From Enchytraeus crypticus (taxonomy: Eukaryota > Annelida > Clitellata > Enchytraeida > Enchytraeidae), in NCBI GenBank assembly GCA_905160935.1, contig CAJHZI010000695.1, forward strand, positions 62,001-126,000: a stretch of DNA of 64,000 bases, written 5' to 3'. A program made the translations under genes and the position numbers. The notes under the pieces are model-generated. The model was not told where the DNA came from, did no database searches, and saw only the letters and a list, made by a program, of their open reading frames with translations. How positions within the stretch are numbered: position 1 is the first letter of the stretch; every line of letters begins with the position of its first letter. This document shows, one piece after another, positions 1 to 12,700 of the stretch.

Positions 1-950
1 GTAGACTACACAATGTAAGAGTAGGTCACTAATCCTTTCACGAACCCTTATATATCTCGGTACCATATTTATTTCAAATTTTCAAGATTTTAATGAAATT
101 TGCACAAATTAAGAAAAACTTAATTGGCAGAATATCAATAAATGTTATAGCAGAGGCATATCCTATCTGATCAAAGTGAAAGACTTCAAATATAGAAAGC
201 TTGGTCTACGGTATAATAAATGGACATGTTCAGCTATGATTTACAAGAAAAACAAGTGACCAGACATTAGATATACGAGGTTAGCTTATTGCGAGGTTAG
301 CTCGCAATTGCCGTCCAACCAGCAAATAATCGCTACATATGTAAACTGTGTCAATGAAATTACACCCTAGAAAGGATTTATGGAATTATATTCACGATAT
401 ATACAGATCTATGGCAGCTACTTTATGCAGATATTAACAAAATAAATACTATAAAATTTTGCAGAAACTCTCTCTGGATTGCATTTGAAATAGTCAAACA
501 GGATACTGTACATTAAGCATATCCAGGTGCAGCAATTATCAAGATGATATCCGGCACTTTTAGCTTCATATTCAAACACCAGCTTCTAAACGATACTTCA
601 AGACAACACTAAGCACAAGCTATACAAACAGAATCCTAAGCTTACTATATAAACACTGACAACCGTTGATGATATAGTTAGTTTCCACTTAGAAGCAGCT
701 TCTTAATGGAATAAATCAACCTACTAGGGTTATTAACTTCTGCCCAACGCGTGCCCAACATCATTAGCGAATGACACGGGCGTAAAACAGATGAATGTGA
801 AATACTTCTAAGAAATGTACAAGTTTCAACTGCATAACATAATTCAATTACGACGTCAAAAGCTTCCTAGTTGATCGAGAGACGAAACTATAGGCGATGC
901 ACGCAGCATAAATACACGTGTACGGCCTCAAGTTAGAGTCGACTTTCACG
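1..950. other. AT-rich flank without recognised features
   Basis: Downstream of WDFY3. No splice-consistent coding frame, no RNA gene and no repeat copy that I could identify. Confidence 0.5.
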
Positions 951-954
951 TAAT

Positions 955-1150
955 AAAGTAAACACGCATTATAGTGAATAATCAACTATGTTGATATCTA
1001 TCACTTTTAAAACCACATGTTTAATCCGTTAGGCAATTTAGACCATTTTCCGCATAGTTATTTTCCGTAGTCCAGTGAATGTCCGAGAATTTACTCTCAG
1101 ATCAGCGCGGCTGGAATTCGAACCCAGAGGATTCAAATCACCTCAGTCAG
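955..1150 (-). repeat. SINE family B, decayed
   Basis: Antisense copy: acgcattatagtgaat ... actctcagatcagcgcgg, with B box as ggaattcgaaccc. Confidence 0.7.
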
Positions 1151-1479
1151 GAATCAGTAATGCAGTCTAATAGAGCTGAAGAAGTGTAACAGAGCCTTTA
1201 ATAGAATTGAGCACATCAGCAATCAAACTATGGGGTTAACTACGAAACTCTATATTAGAAACACAAAATCAAAGATGCACAAGATACACACATTTTTTTA
1301 TAGAAAGCTGTGCTCCTAAAATTGTGGTGTTATTAAAAATTCATGTAAATCATTTGCGTGTAGATTAATACACATCACATAAGCATAGGAATTACGGGAC
1401 TGATCCCCAGGCCTAATACCTTCGCATCAAAGGTTTGCTATGAGACGTAACCAGAGACAATTTATGACCCAGCGTCTAT

Positions 1480-1668
1480 AATTCACAAGTTGCGCCTAAA
1501 CCTCCTTTTCTTTAAATCCCTTTACTTTGGACTGATTATCTGGATTTTTGAATTTGCACCGTTTTTGGACCTTCTTTTTGCTCGCCGGCTTGATTTTGTC
1601 TCAATAGTGCTCGATGTTGTCATTGATGACAGTAACACTCTAATTGTTGTTATTATTGTTGTTATTAA
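1480..1668 (+). repeat. Interspersed repeat E
   Basis: 190-bp unit (gcgcctaaacctcctttt ... gctcgatgttgtcattga) ending in (GTT)n. Also at 20548-20700 (antisense), 50018-50212 and, partial, 56690-56750. No coding or tRNA features seen. Confidence 0.7.
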
Positions 1669-1669
1669 G

Positions 1670-2345
1670 TTTAAAAAATTATAAATCACAAGATAAACTA
1701 TACATCCTGTAGTCAGGCCGTAAGGTCTACAATTGATCACTGTGCTACACTACATACAAATAATATTCTACGTAGATATAGTGTGCACGATAGATACTAG
1801 GCATTTAATCTAGACAGCCTCAGTTATACAGTACTTCTGCTAACAACAACAACAACAACATCAACAACAGAGGACTTTGTATCTACCGAGTGTTATAGAA
1901 ATTGAAACTCTTGTCTCATAGCAACTCACTTTCCTTAGTAAACATTGCAAAGGAAGAAAAAGATACTAAATTATAAAATAGATAATTAAACTATCGCTAA
2001 TCAATCAATTACGCAGTGATTAGGAATGAATGAATCAATATGTTAATCGATATATATGTCAATAGAGAGCGAATAGCAGAGTAGTCTAAATAACTAAGCC
2101 AGATTACTAGCTACATGTAAGCCGTTCTGCATCAAAATTACTGATTAATTTTACGAAAAATGATTCGTATATCAATTTATCAAAGATTAGTAACTCATTA
2201 AACAGTCAACCATTAGACAGACATTTCAATAAAGAGTAATGGAACCATTAAATAATATATTACAAGAGAATCAATCAATGTTTTGAGTAATGATGAGAAA
2301 ATAATTACTTGTCTACAGTTTACTGAAACATTTCATCAAGTAGTC
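1670..2345. other. AT-rich stretch without recognised genes
   Basis: Only short AT-rich runs, an (AAC)n tract at 1843-1870 and a repeat-C core at 2351. Confidence 0.5.
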
Positions 2346-2959
2346 GTAATAATAATAAAGGTTTAACGTCCGTTTCCTCATAGAAAGATGATGTCAGGGA
2401 CGGCAATAGTTTATAATTAATAGTGTTCTGACATCCAGAGGCACGCAGTTCAAGTTTCTGGATCAGTCTGTGACTACCAGCGCCTTCAGGCAGCGAAACA
2501 GACGTCAAAGTCTTATCTATCTGTCAAATATTTACAAAAAAACTCGCAGTATGATTTGAAACACAACCAAAAAGAGCTTCATGCCATCTTGAACGACGAG
2601 GATAAACCACAACGCTAATGAAATATAAATACAAAACTAGAAGTAAACAAATCTGCTTGGAAACAAGGTATAAAAGCGCTTTATATCATCTTGAATGATC
2701 AAAATAACGTCCATACGACCAGTAAGCAGCATTACGACATATTAGATAATCTACAAGAACACGAAACATCTCTTTACCTACAATGGTAACACAGACTTGT
2801 AACACAGTACCACCACCTAACATGAGCACACCTACATCTACATGTTAGATCCACATCTAATTCACTGACACAGCCAAGAAACATCGTCAGATAATGTGCT
2901 ATACTATAACTAAACAACCCTTTAGCTTTAAATACCTTAAACATGTAAACATATTTCTC

Positions 2960-3200
2960 GTGTTGTGTCCGGGACACAGAAAAATACACCAGCCGTTAAC
3001 TGCATGTGTCGTAAGAGGCGACAAAGCAAGAACTGAGGCAGGCAACGGGAAATCACCTAAGAAGCCATATTTTTCTTAATAGATATATAAGGTATGGATC
3101 AGGCGTAGCATTTTGTGAAGGGATTAACTTTTTGATCTATGGAGTGCTCTTGATTCAGCGAGAAAGCAGACTTTGAGTATGAATATGTACCTTGAACCTG
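2960..3200 (+). repeat. Interspersed repeat F
   Basis: About 240 bp (cgtaagaggcgacaaagc ... ggatcaggcgtagcatt). Related copies at 45010-45255 and 18785-18960 (partial). In the WDFY3 3' flank. Confidence 0.65.
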
Positions 3201-3507
3201 CCGCTTAGAGAGATATTGAAACAACTCGAGAAATATTCAGTTTAATTATCATAGAGAATTTAGATCACAATTTCTATTATTAGCTCGCTCAATTTACTCC
3301 CAAACAGCTGGCTCAAAGCACAAACTTATTCTAACAGTTCATTAAGGGTGACTCAGGCAAGTAATGGTAAAATAGATGGTGCACAAAGATACGCTAGCTT
3401 GATAGCACACAACATCAACTTGAACAGCCACCTGACTACTCCATTCGATTACAACACGTCTAACTCCGCTTTATCACCTGCCGAGGATGATATGAGAGAC
3501 AAGCCGC

Positions 3508-3513
3508 TTTAAT
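3508..3513 (-). promoter_or_regulatory. Candidate polyadenylation signal of WDFY3
   Basis: ATTAAA on the minus strand about 105 bp after the stop codon. It is the nearest recognised hexamer, but the region is AT-rich, so chance is possible. No downstream AATAAA closer than several hundred bases was seen. Confidence 0.3.
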
Positions 3514-3617
3514 CATTAATACCATAGACTGTACAACACAATAAATACAATACAATAAAATACAATACAATAGAATACAATACAAAGCAATCAAACGCAG
3601 AGAGCGGCTGCAGATCA

Positions 3618-3726
3618 TCATGTTTTTACTTCCTTGGATTTGTTCAATGTCTGATAACAAGTGTGACACACTCTAACAGGCTTAACAATCCTCAGTCTTC
3701 TTATCTCAGTCTCATAGCTGCTGCAC
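3618..3726 (-). CDS. WDFY3: WDFY3 exon 48 (last): end of FYVE finger and stop, residues 3560-3595
   Basis: Acceptor ttgaacag. Joined to exon 47 it gives KCSSYETEIRRLRIVKPV followed by RVCHTCYQTL, supplying ligands Cys 3561, 3580 and 3583. The stop TGA is at 3618-3620. It has no long ATG-initiated frame and lies about 1.36 kb beyond exon 47, past the 30-bp array. Confidence 0.95.
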
Positions 3727-6700
3727 CTGTTCAATCAATTAATCAATCAATCAATAAACCAACAAATCAATAAATAAATCAATCCATCGATCGGTCAATC
3801 AATCAACCAACCAATCAATCAATCAATCAGTCAATCAACCAACCAACCAGTAAATCAATCAATCAACCAACCAATCAGTCAGTCAACAATCAATCAATAA
3901 ACCAACTATTCAAACAATCAATCGATCAATCAATCGAAAAAGAAAAAAGTAAATCTATCTATATGTTAACATGTGAATCATAAATTCAATCAATAAAATG
4001 CCAAAGAGGCCATGAAATCGACGTTAAAGATAGATTCTAATCTTCTTTGCCTTCAGTAATTTTCCATTAATATAAAGTTCAATTGATGCATCGTAGCTTG
4101 AATCACTAATTATATACTAACATAACAATCAAATAAGAGATTTGATTACATTACACGATTAGATTTAAAATTTTATTGCAATCACTAAATTTATTAAATC
4201 TACAAACAACGCGTAAATTCGTACAATACACGGCTCAGGAGAAGACTATACACGAAACCAGTAACATTCAACTTCAATTTCTTTCATTTTATTATTTACT
4301 TCATTTTGTCATTTCTTTTTCCAGGAAACTCGTCCCCGCAGTGCCAAACCATACTTCATGAGGTCATAAATAAAACATATTATTTTCCACCCAAATTGGC
4401 GATAAATAATGTGACTGAGCACCTAAACTCCAGAAACAGCAACCAGATTTTCTACTCCCGGCTGAAGTTAAACAGGGATTCAATGCAATATGATGATTAT
4501 GATGACGATGATTAGTGATAAATAATAAATTAAATGTCTGGAGGTGCAGACACTTTGAGCCGATAAATGCTCCATCTTAATAAAGCCAGTCAACAAGAGC
4601 TTCTATACTCGTTAAATACCAGCTGAAAGTTACTCATTGAGCTATCTGCCACTCATTGCTCTCTCATTGATCTATCTGTTACTCGTTGCTCTCTCATTGA
4701 TTGAGCTATCTGTTACTCGTTGCTCTCTCATTGAGCTATCTGTTACTCGTTGCTCTCTCATTGAGCTATCTGTTACTCGTTGCTCTCTCATTGAGCTATC
4801 TGTTACTCGTTGCTCTCTCATTGAGCTATCTGTTACTCATTGCTCTCTCATTGAGCCATCTGTTACTCGTTGCTCTCTCATTGAGCTATCTGTTACTCAT
4901 TGCTCTCTCATTGAGCTATCTGTTACTCGTTGCTCTCTCATTGAGCTATCTGTTACTCATTGCTCTCTCATTGAGCCATCTGTTACTCATTACTCTCTCA
5001 TTGAGCTATCTGTTACTCGTTGCTCGATCTCAATGTGGCGGATAAACTGTAAGCTAGTGGACGAGTAAAATGAGCAGGAGTACTTGGAGCAGAAGAGCTG
5101 GCCACAGTTCCTGCAGTGATGTCTCCTCTCATAGACTGAGAACCTGACCGCACAGGCCACGCAGCTGTCGCCTCCCTCGTCCTTCACCCAGTGGTCAGCC
5201 GCTGATCTACCCGGTACATCGGCCACGCTCCAGCTGTACACCCGTCCCTTAGCGTCACCTACATACACCGTCTTGTGGTCCCTGAGTCAGTCAATCAATC
5301 AATCACTCAATCAATCAATCACACTCCTGTTGTACACTAAAGATCGTTACGAGGGTGACAGGCTAAAACTCAAAACTCATTTATCTCCCTTAGCGTCCTC
5401 TGACGTACACCGTCTTGTGGTCTGTATCAATCAATCAATCAATAAATCAATCAGTAAATCAAGCAATCAATCAATCATCAACAAATTCATCATTCAATCA
5501 CCAAGCTACAGCAATTATTGCTATAAATAGCACCTAAATAGATCATCTATATATCTTAAATAGTGTATAGTAAACATAAAAAACCACAACGTTTATGTCT
5601 GTTCATTCTCTAAAGGGTCTCGTTAGGATTAGAACCTTTAACCTGCTGTTCATAAAACAAGAGGCAGAGAAGAAGATTTTCCAGTGATTTCAAAAAGCAA
5701 AGAAAATAGTAACAAATAACTTTAATACGTGCTAAACAAATGAGGAACAATATATGAACAAATATCATCCAATTTAACCTACTCGAGGTCTCTATTTATG
5801 GTACAGGTTAGTATCATTAACTAGAGACCATAGTACTAAAATGGTACATACTTGGAAATACCGAGAGCAGTTATAGCGGCAGGCTCTTTGTTGTCTTTAC
5901 GCTCGAAAGCTGTATGCATCGTTAGCTTGCTTCTAAACACGAGCTGTTTCTGCCAGTGAAATCCCTCCCTCAGGCCGCCCTTCTTACGTACCCCCACAGC
6001 GCCCACCTCAGGGGCGGATACGGGCTGGGGAGAGGGGGCCGAGCCGCTCGAGCTCTCCTCCCCGACCACGTCCACCGGGGTGAGAGACCCGGGGCCTGAA
6101 CTCTGCCCCGCCCTGACCCCCCCGGCTTCTTTAACCTCCGCATCGGTGATGATACAGAAATCATTAGCCGGGGAACCGTTTTGAGTCTTAGCCCTGTATC
6201 CCTCATAGCGATCTTGGGCGTGCTCTTCTTGTCCTACGTCAAAGGAAGAATTGAGGTCCTCCTCCATCTGGAATATAGTGCTGTCCAGTTTCACACGCCT
6301 CGGACTCGCTTCACTCTCATCCCATAGGTCATCGCCTGTGCCTGGATTTGATTTACGATCTTCATCCAGCCACGCTCTAAATCCTGCGTAGCCAATCCCG
6401 TCGCCGCTCTCAACTGATGACCCCGTCTTACACGTCAGCTCCTCCAGTCTGTTGACCAATAGCGTTTTACTATCCAGCACTCCGCTTCCTGATTGGTTGA
6501 TTGGAATCGACGAAGAGATGGCAGAGGATTTTGTCAGATCTTCCTGCGACTGATTTGATTTTGGCTGAGCGCATTCATTCGGCACCTCCACATATTCCAA
6601 GCTCCACATTCTAACCACCCCGTCACTATTCCCGGTTATAATAACATTATTGATGTCCCACTCCTTCAGCTGGGTCATGGTAACGCAGAGTATCTGCTGG

Positions 6701-9700
6701 TTTCTGCCCGTGGCAGTGTTAACGCTTGCTATCTCAGTGCCATTGATGGTCCACAGGTAAAGATAGGTCCCAGCACAGGTCGCTATATCTCCGGTCAGCT
6801 CATTGATATGCACGGCAGCCACAGGCGCGGGGTGGTCGCGCAGCTGCCTCACGAACACTAGCTCATTGAGGTCCCAGATAATGCACGTCCTATCCCGTGA
6901 CCCGCTCACGATGATGTTGTAGCTGGACGAGGCTGTGAGAAAGGTAACGGCCTCTGTGTGACCGAATAGCGACCTCCTCAGCGTCAGTCTGTTCTTCTCA
7001 CCCCTTCCCCTACCAACCCTCCACACGTTGACCACGGTGCTAGTACCCGCAGTGACCAGGGTCTTATCGTTAGGACACACCGCACACAACACGTCGCCAT
7101 ACGACCACTGCTCAAACACAGACGTCGCCTTCTCAGAGTCGTAATTCCCCACGCGGATACTCATGTCGGGAAATCCCCAGGCGAGGTATTTACTGTATCC
7201 AGGCGGAATAAGTGTTTTGTTTTGCTCGACGGCCAGCATGGCGCGGTCGTTGTGGATGATCTGCCCCACGGAGTTCTTGAGTTCTTTGACGGGCTGCATG
7301 GAAGGTCGGAGGTTGTCGAGGTTGTAGAACAACAGGCGGTCACTCGACGACGTTACGAACGAACCCATGGGAACAATGGGTGCCGAGCGAATAGAAAGCT
7401 TCTTCTGCGGGTGAGGCTTCTTGAACAGCTGCAGCAACATAGTCGTAATAAATTATATTAGACTAGCATAAAACTATGCCAATAAAATATTGGCACCAGA
7501 TTAGATTTTAACCAAATTAGCTTTTAGCCTAGGATTAGTATTAAAAGCATTTGAACATTTGCCAAAGTTGAGTAGATACATAACTTTTTCTTTTATATAA
7601 ATTTTCATTTTCCGGCTTTCCTACTGACATTAATTGCTTGAGAGAAAGCAGCATATTCAGTATAGAAAACACTGCAGAGTTGATCAAGGATGATCATTAC
7701 ACTGAAATGTCAGATTAATCTAACAGAAATTATATTATTAGAACAGTAATTTCATCGTTTATAATAACGCTAGAAGTGTTACAATGGTAGGTAGAAATAA
7801 ATTCATACTAATCATTTGCTTTTCATTTTTAGTAAATATTGCTGTTTAGTTGAAGCAAACCATGTGGCTATAGATAAGCCACATACAATAATAATTTTAC
7901 ATGATTTTATAAATAAGCAGAATTAACTAGTATTCACTGATTCCAGAGGCAGAACTATGGTAATATCATCAAGTATAATAAAATATCTCTCTTAGTGCAC
8001 TGCCTACTGGCAGGTCCATGGTACATAATGCCTCCACTCTTCTCTGTCTTCCGCCTTCCTCTTCATTTCCACATATGAGTGGGTCTTTAAATCATCTAAC
8101 ATACCTAATCTCGGCCTGCCCCTGCCTCTTTTTCCTTTCATTCTACCTTCTATGACCTCTTTTAATAGACCTTCCCCCCTTAGAATGTGTCCATCTCTTC
8201 TTCCTATTTCTTAATACACTTATCAACTGTCTATCTGTGCCAACTCTCTCCACGACTTCCTCATTTGCAACCTTTTGAGTCCAGCTAATCCTCTCCATTC
8301 TTCTCCAAATCCACATTTCCAATGCCTCCAGTTTCCTAATATCTTCCTTCTTAAGGTCCATGTTTCACATCCATATAATAGCGTGGTCCAAACCAAAGTT
8401 TTCACTATCTTTATCTTTGTGTCTTTCTTTAGACTTTTTGTTAATAGTTCTTTTCTACTACCAAAGGCGCTTTTGCTTGTGCAATCCTACTGCATATTTC
8501 TGTCTCACATTTCCCATCATCGGTTATATTATGACCCAAATATTTGAAACTCCTTACCTGTTTCAATCTCGTACCATTTATTGTGATAGTAACTTCACCT
8601 TTATTATTGGACACTCTCATAACCTTAGTCTTTGTTACAATAATCTTCATGCCATATCTTAAAGCCGTGTCATTCAGCCTATCCATTATCTTCTGCAATC
8701 CAATCTCGCTGCCTGCTACCATGCCTTGGTCATCTGCAAATCGTACATCTTGTAACAAATTTCCTCCTACTTTTATTCCTTCTTCAAATTCTTCCATGGC
8801 TTCCTCCATCATTGCCTCAGTGTAAATGTTAAACAGCAGCGACGAAATGCTACAACCTTGTCTTACTCCACGTCCTATTTCATCTTCTTCTGAGTATTCT
8901 TGTTGGATTTTGATTACTGCTCTTTGATTCATGTACAAGTTCAAAATTAGTCTTCTATCTCTCCAGTCAATTCCTATTCTTTTTAAGATATTCATCATCG
9001 TTATCCAATCAATTCTGTCAAAGGCCTTCTCGAAGTCTACAAAGCATACAAAAACGTCATTACCATATTCTAAGCTTCTTTCGCAAAGAACCCGCATTAC
9101 TCCTATTGCTTCTCTTGTGCCGCGTCCTTTCCTAAAACCAAATTGTGTCTTGCTCAGTATCATCTCTGCTTTCGACTGAATGTGATTATTTACTATCTTT
9201 AATAAGATCTTCGAGGCATGAGGTATTAAGCTGATTGTTCTGTAATCCGAACACTCCACAGCATTGGCTTTTTTGGGAATTGGAATCATCACTGACTTGG
9301 TAAAGTCGTCTGGCCAAATACCTGTACTGTACACTTCCATACATACTTCCATTAACTTTTTGAGTGTTTCTCCTTCCAACATTTTCAAGAATTCTGCTGG
9401 GATTTCATCTATTCCGGCTGCCTTTCCCTTCTTCATACTAATTAATTGCAGAATAAATTTTCTCCTTCATTAAATTGGGGCCCCTTTTATCGTCTTCTAT
9501 GATATTCTCTTCTTCTATTTTAAAATCCTCTTGAACTGGTTTCCCAGCCTTATCATACAATTCCTCTACATATTCTCTCCATCTTTCTTTTACTTCTTCC
9601 AGCTCTGTCTTCAATTCCCCATCTTTACCCATTATACTAATGTTCTTTGCATCTCCTTTCTTTTTCTTATCGGTTCTTGTTAATATCCTGACTTCCTGGT

Positions 9701-12700
9701 ACAATAGATCCGACCTCCCTCTTCTATCATATTCTGCTAAATCATCACACTTTTCACTCCACCAATGATCTTTTGCTTTGTCTGTAACTCTTCTAAGTTC
9801 ACTGTTTAAGCTTCTATTTTTCCTTCGGCCATGACTGGTGTCAATACTTTTCCATTTCCTCCTTTCATCCATTTTGTCTAGCATCTCGCTTGTGATCCAA
9901 GGTTTTTAGCTGCATTTGCTTTAAGAAAGCCACAAACATTTTTTGCACCTATTTTAATATCTTCCTTTAGCTGACACCATCTTTCATTTACTCCTGTTCT
10001 TTCGTAGTCCTTCATTTCCTTAACTTTTCTTTCCACTGCTTCCTGAAACTGACTTCTTTTCTCATTCAATCCGTTCAAATTCCATCTCCTACTGCTTTTC
10101 TTCTTAAGTATTTAAGCATTAAAATAATATTAATTATTATAATTATAATAGAATTAATAACTATTGACTCTAACAAAAGACTGCAACTAAAAATATGATT
10201 ATGCCTCAATAATTATAATTCAATATTAAATTAGAATAAGAATAATAAAGGTTTAACGTCCGTTTCCTCATACAAGGATGATTTCAGGGACATTAGCTAC
10301 AATACTATAGTATTGTTAACAACATTGTAAGGAGTCTCGAATCAGCAAAACCAACATAACTACCTCATGAAGTGGTTTGGAAGTCTTTACCTGTTTAGGA
10401 ATCTGTCCAAAGTTGTTGATGAAGCCGATGGTGGCCGTTCTCTTGAGCGGATCATCAATGGCGTAGATGTCGACGTTACCCTCGTAGAACAGATGATGGA
10501 AGACATTCACCGCCTCCACTGCCGGGGGTCCCTGCTGCTTGTAGCCAAAGATCAGATCGATCCACTCGTGCAACCTGGAGCTGACGTAGTCGCACTCGAG
10601 CGCCTCCCTGTGGGCCCTGATGAACTCCCTCGCCTCGCCCTTACCCCAGGGAGGTAGCACGACGTCACCTAGACAAACCCCGCTCTGCTTCGTGCCTAGC
10701 TCAAAGTGATTAGAGTTGTCAAGAAACTCCGGGAGATAGAAAAACTCCGGGATGAGTTCCTTCACGTCCGCCATGTTGTGCTTGGAGGCGGAAGTCCAAG
10801 CGTCCTTGATGCTGTGGAACATTCTGTCGGCCAGGTCGAAGTGTCCGCCCTGGAGCTTGAGGAAGGTCTGGGTGAACGGTTCCATGCGGATGAGATACGA
10901 GGCGACGATCATAGCGGAGGAGTAGTGCGTGCCGTAGTGGTACGGTGGGGTTTCCCCGGTGGGGTCGTCCCAATCCTGATACCTCTTCTTGAACTGCTTC
11001 AGTCGATCAGGAGTTTGGGCGCCCATAGGAGCGCTCAGATCTCTAAACGTCGCCGGATCGTTGAGGTCAAGCTCTTCGGAGTCATAGTCCGCGACAGTCC
11101 ACGGAAAGACCGGATACTGCATGAGATCATTGTAGGATCTACCTGCCAGTGTGTTCAGACACATCAAATACTCAAAGTTTGTTATCTCACCCCTCTCCCA
11201 CCTCTGCGTCACAGATTTCTCGCCGATGAGGCTGCTAATTAGGCCGGTTCCTGGCTCGACCTTTGCCCCCTGACGTTGACCTGACACAGATTCCTGAGCG
11301 CTGTCCGTCAGCTCCTTCGCCAGCGACTGAATTCTCGCGTAAACCTTATTGCGAACCTTACGAGGAAACGCGAGGAGGAAATTTCGTCCGTCCGCGGAGA
11401 AAATCTCGACCGCGATTGGCTGAAGCAGGTACCGCCTCTTGTGGATTTCTCGAATGTCGTCGAAGGCCATCTTGAAGCACATTCTCTTATGGGTGGGGCC
11501 CTTGGTGGTGCGGGGAATGATGGGGTCGTGGAGATGGGGGGGCAGACAGCTGATGTCAGCTATCTCTTTGCTCCTCAGCAGTGTGAACCCGTCAACTATA
11601 TAGAAGTGATCCCTCACAAACAACAGCAGTCCTTCAACAGTGTCCAGTCCTTGGATACGTGCACAGCGAAACATGTGAGTTATCTACAACAACATCCATA
11701 ACAACACCTAGCAATTCCATTGTGTCGTGTGTCCTTGAATTCATCATGACATAACGTAAGCAACAGGTCTATTCGTATCGCGATCCTAGTTAAACTGGGA
11801 TTTAAGGAATGATGATGATGATGACATAACGTTAGCACTAGAGCAGCTACAAACCATCTCTCCCTCCTCGAGTAGCTTGAGTATGGTCTGGTTATCAGGC
11901 TGCTGCTCAGGTGTGGTCACCACAGCCTGTGACTCAGCGTCTGTCTCTGAGGCCACGCCCATCGGCTCAGCGTCGAGCTCTGCCACGTCATCATCCAGGT
12001 TCTCCTCACGAGTCTGTTTGGGCAAGTGCTGCAGCAGCGTGGGCGTGCCTAAACACAGAGAAATTATAGGTGTGGGCGTGCCTAAACGCAGTAATTATAG
12101 GTGCTGCAGCAGTGTGGGTGTGCCTAAACACAGAGATTATAGGTGCTGCAGCAGTAATTAACAGAGCAATTAGACACAGTAATTTAGACACAGTAATTAT
12201 AGGTGTGGGCATGCCTAAACACAGAGATATTATAGGTGTGGGCGTGCCTAAACACAGTAATTATAGGTGCTGCAGCAATGTGGGTGTGCCAAAACACAGA
12301 GATTATAGGTGTGGGCGTGTCTAGACACAGTAATTATAGGTGTGGGCGTGCCTAAACACAGTAATTATAGGTGTGGACGTGCCAAAACATAGTAATTGTA
12401 GGTGTGGGCGTGCCTAAACACAGTAATTATAGGTGTGGGCGTGCCAAAACACAGTAATTATAGGTGTGGGCGTGCCAAAACATAGTAATTATAGGTGTGG
12501 GCGTGCCTAAACACAGTAATTATAGGTGTAGGTGTGCCAAAACATAGTAATTATAGGTGTGGGCGTGCCAAAACATAGTAATTATAGGTGTGGGAGTGCC
12601 TAAACACAGAGACATCACTGCACTACAGTAACTAATTAATTATGTATTTGCTTTAGTTAATGCACTAGTTAATTACGCCTTTATGAATGTCTAAATAGAG

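Noticed and set aside
2395..2470. Minus-strand KLELRASGCQN, first considered as the last FYVE part
   Set aside because: Lacks the needed cysteine pattern. The exon at 3618-3726 fits all ligands and frame.
4637..5068. 143-codon plus-strand open frame with a repeated decapeptide
   Set aside because: Produced by the 30-bp array whose period is a multiple of three; both shifted frames are also open, as expected of a satellite.
5386..5424. Second copy of the exon 47 start as a possible alternative exon
   Set aside because: Frame hits a stop within a few codons and no donor follows; counted as an acceptor duplication.
10706..11242. 178-codon plus-strand frame
   Set aside because: Antisense shadow of the highly GC-rich BEACH exon.
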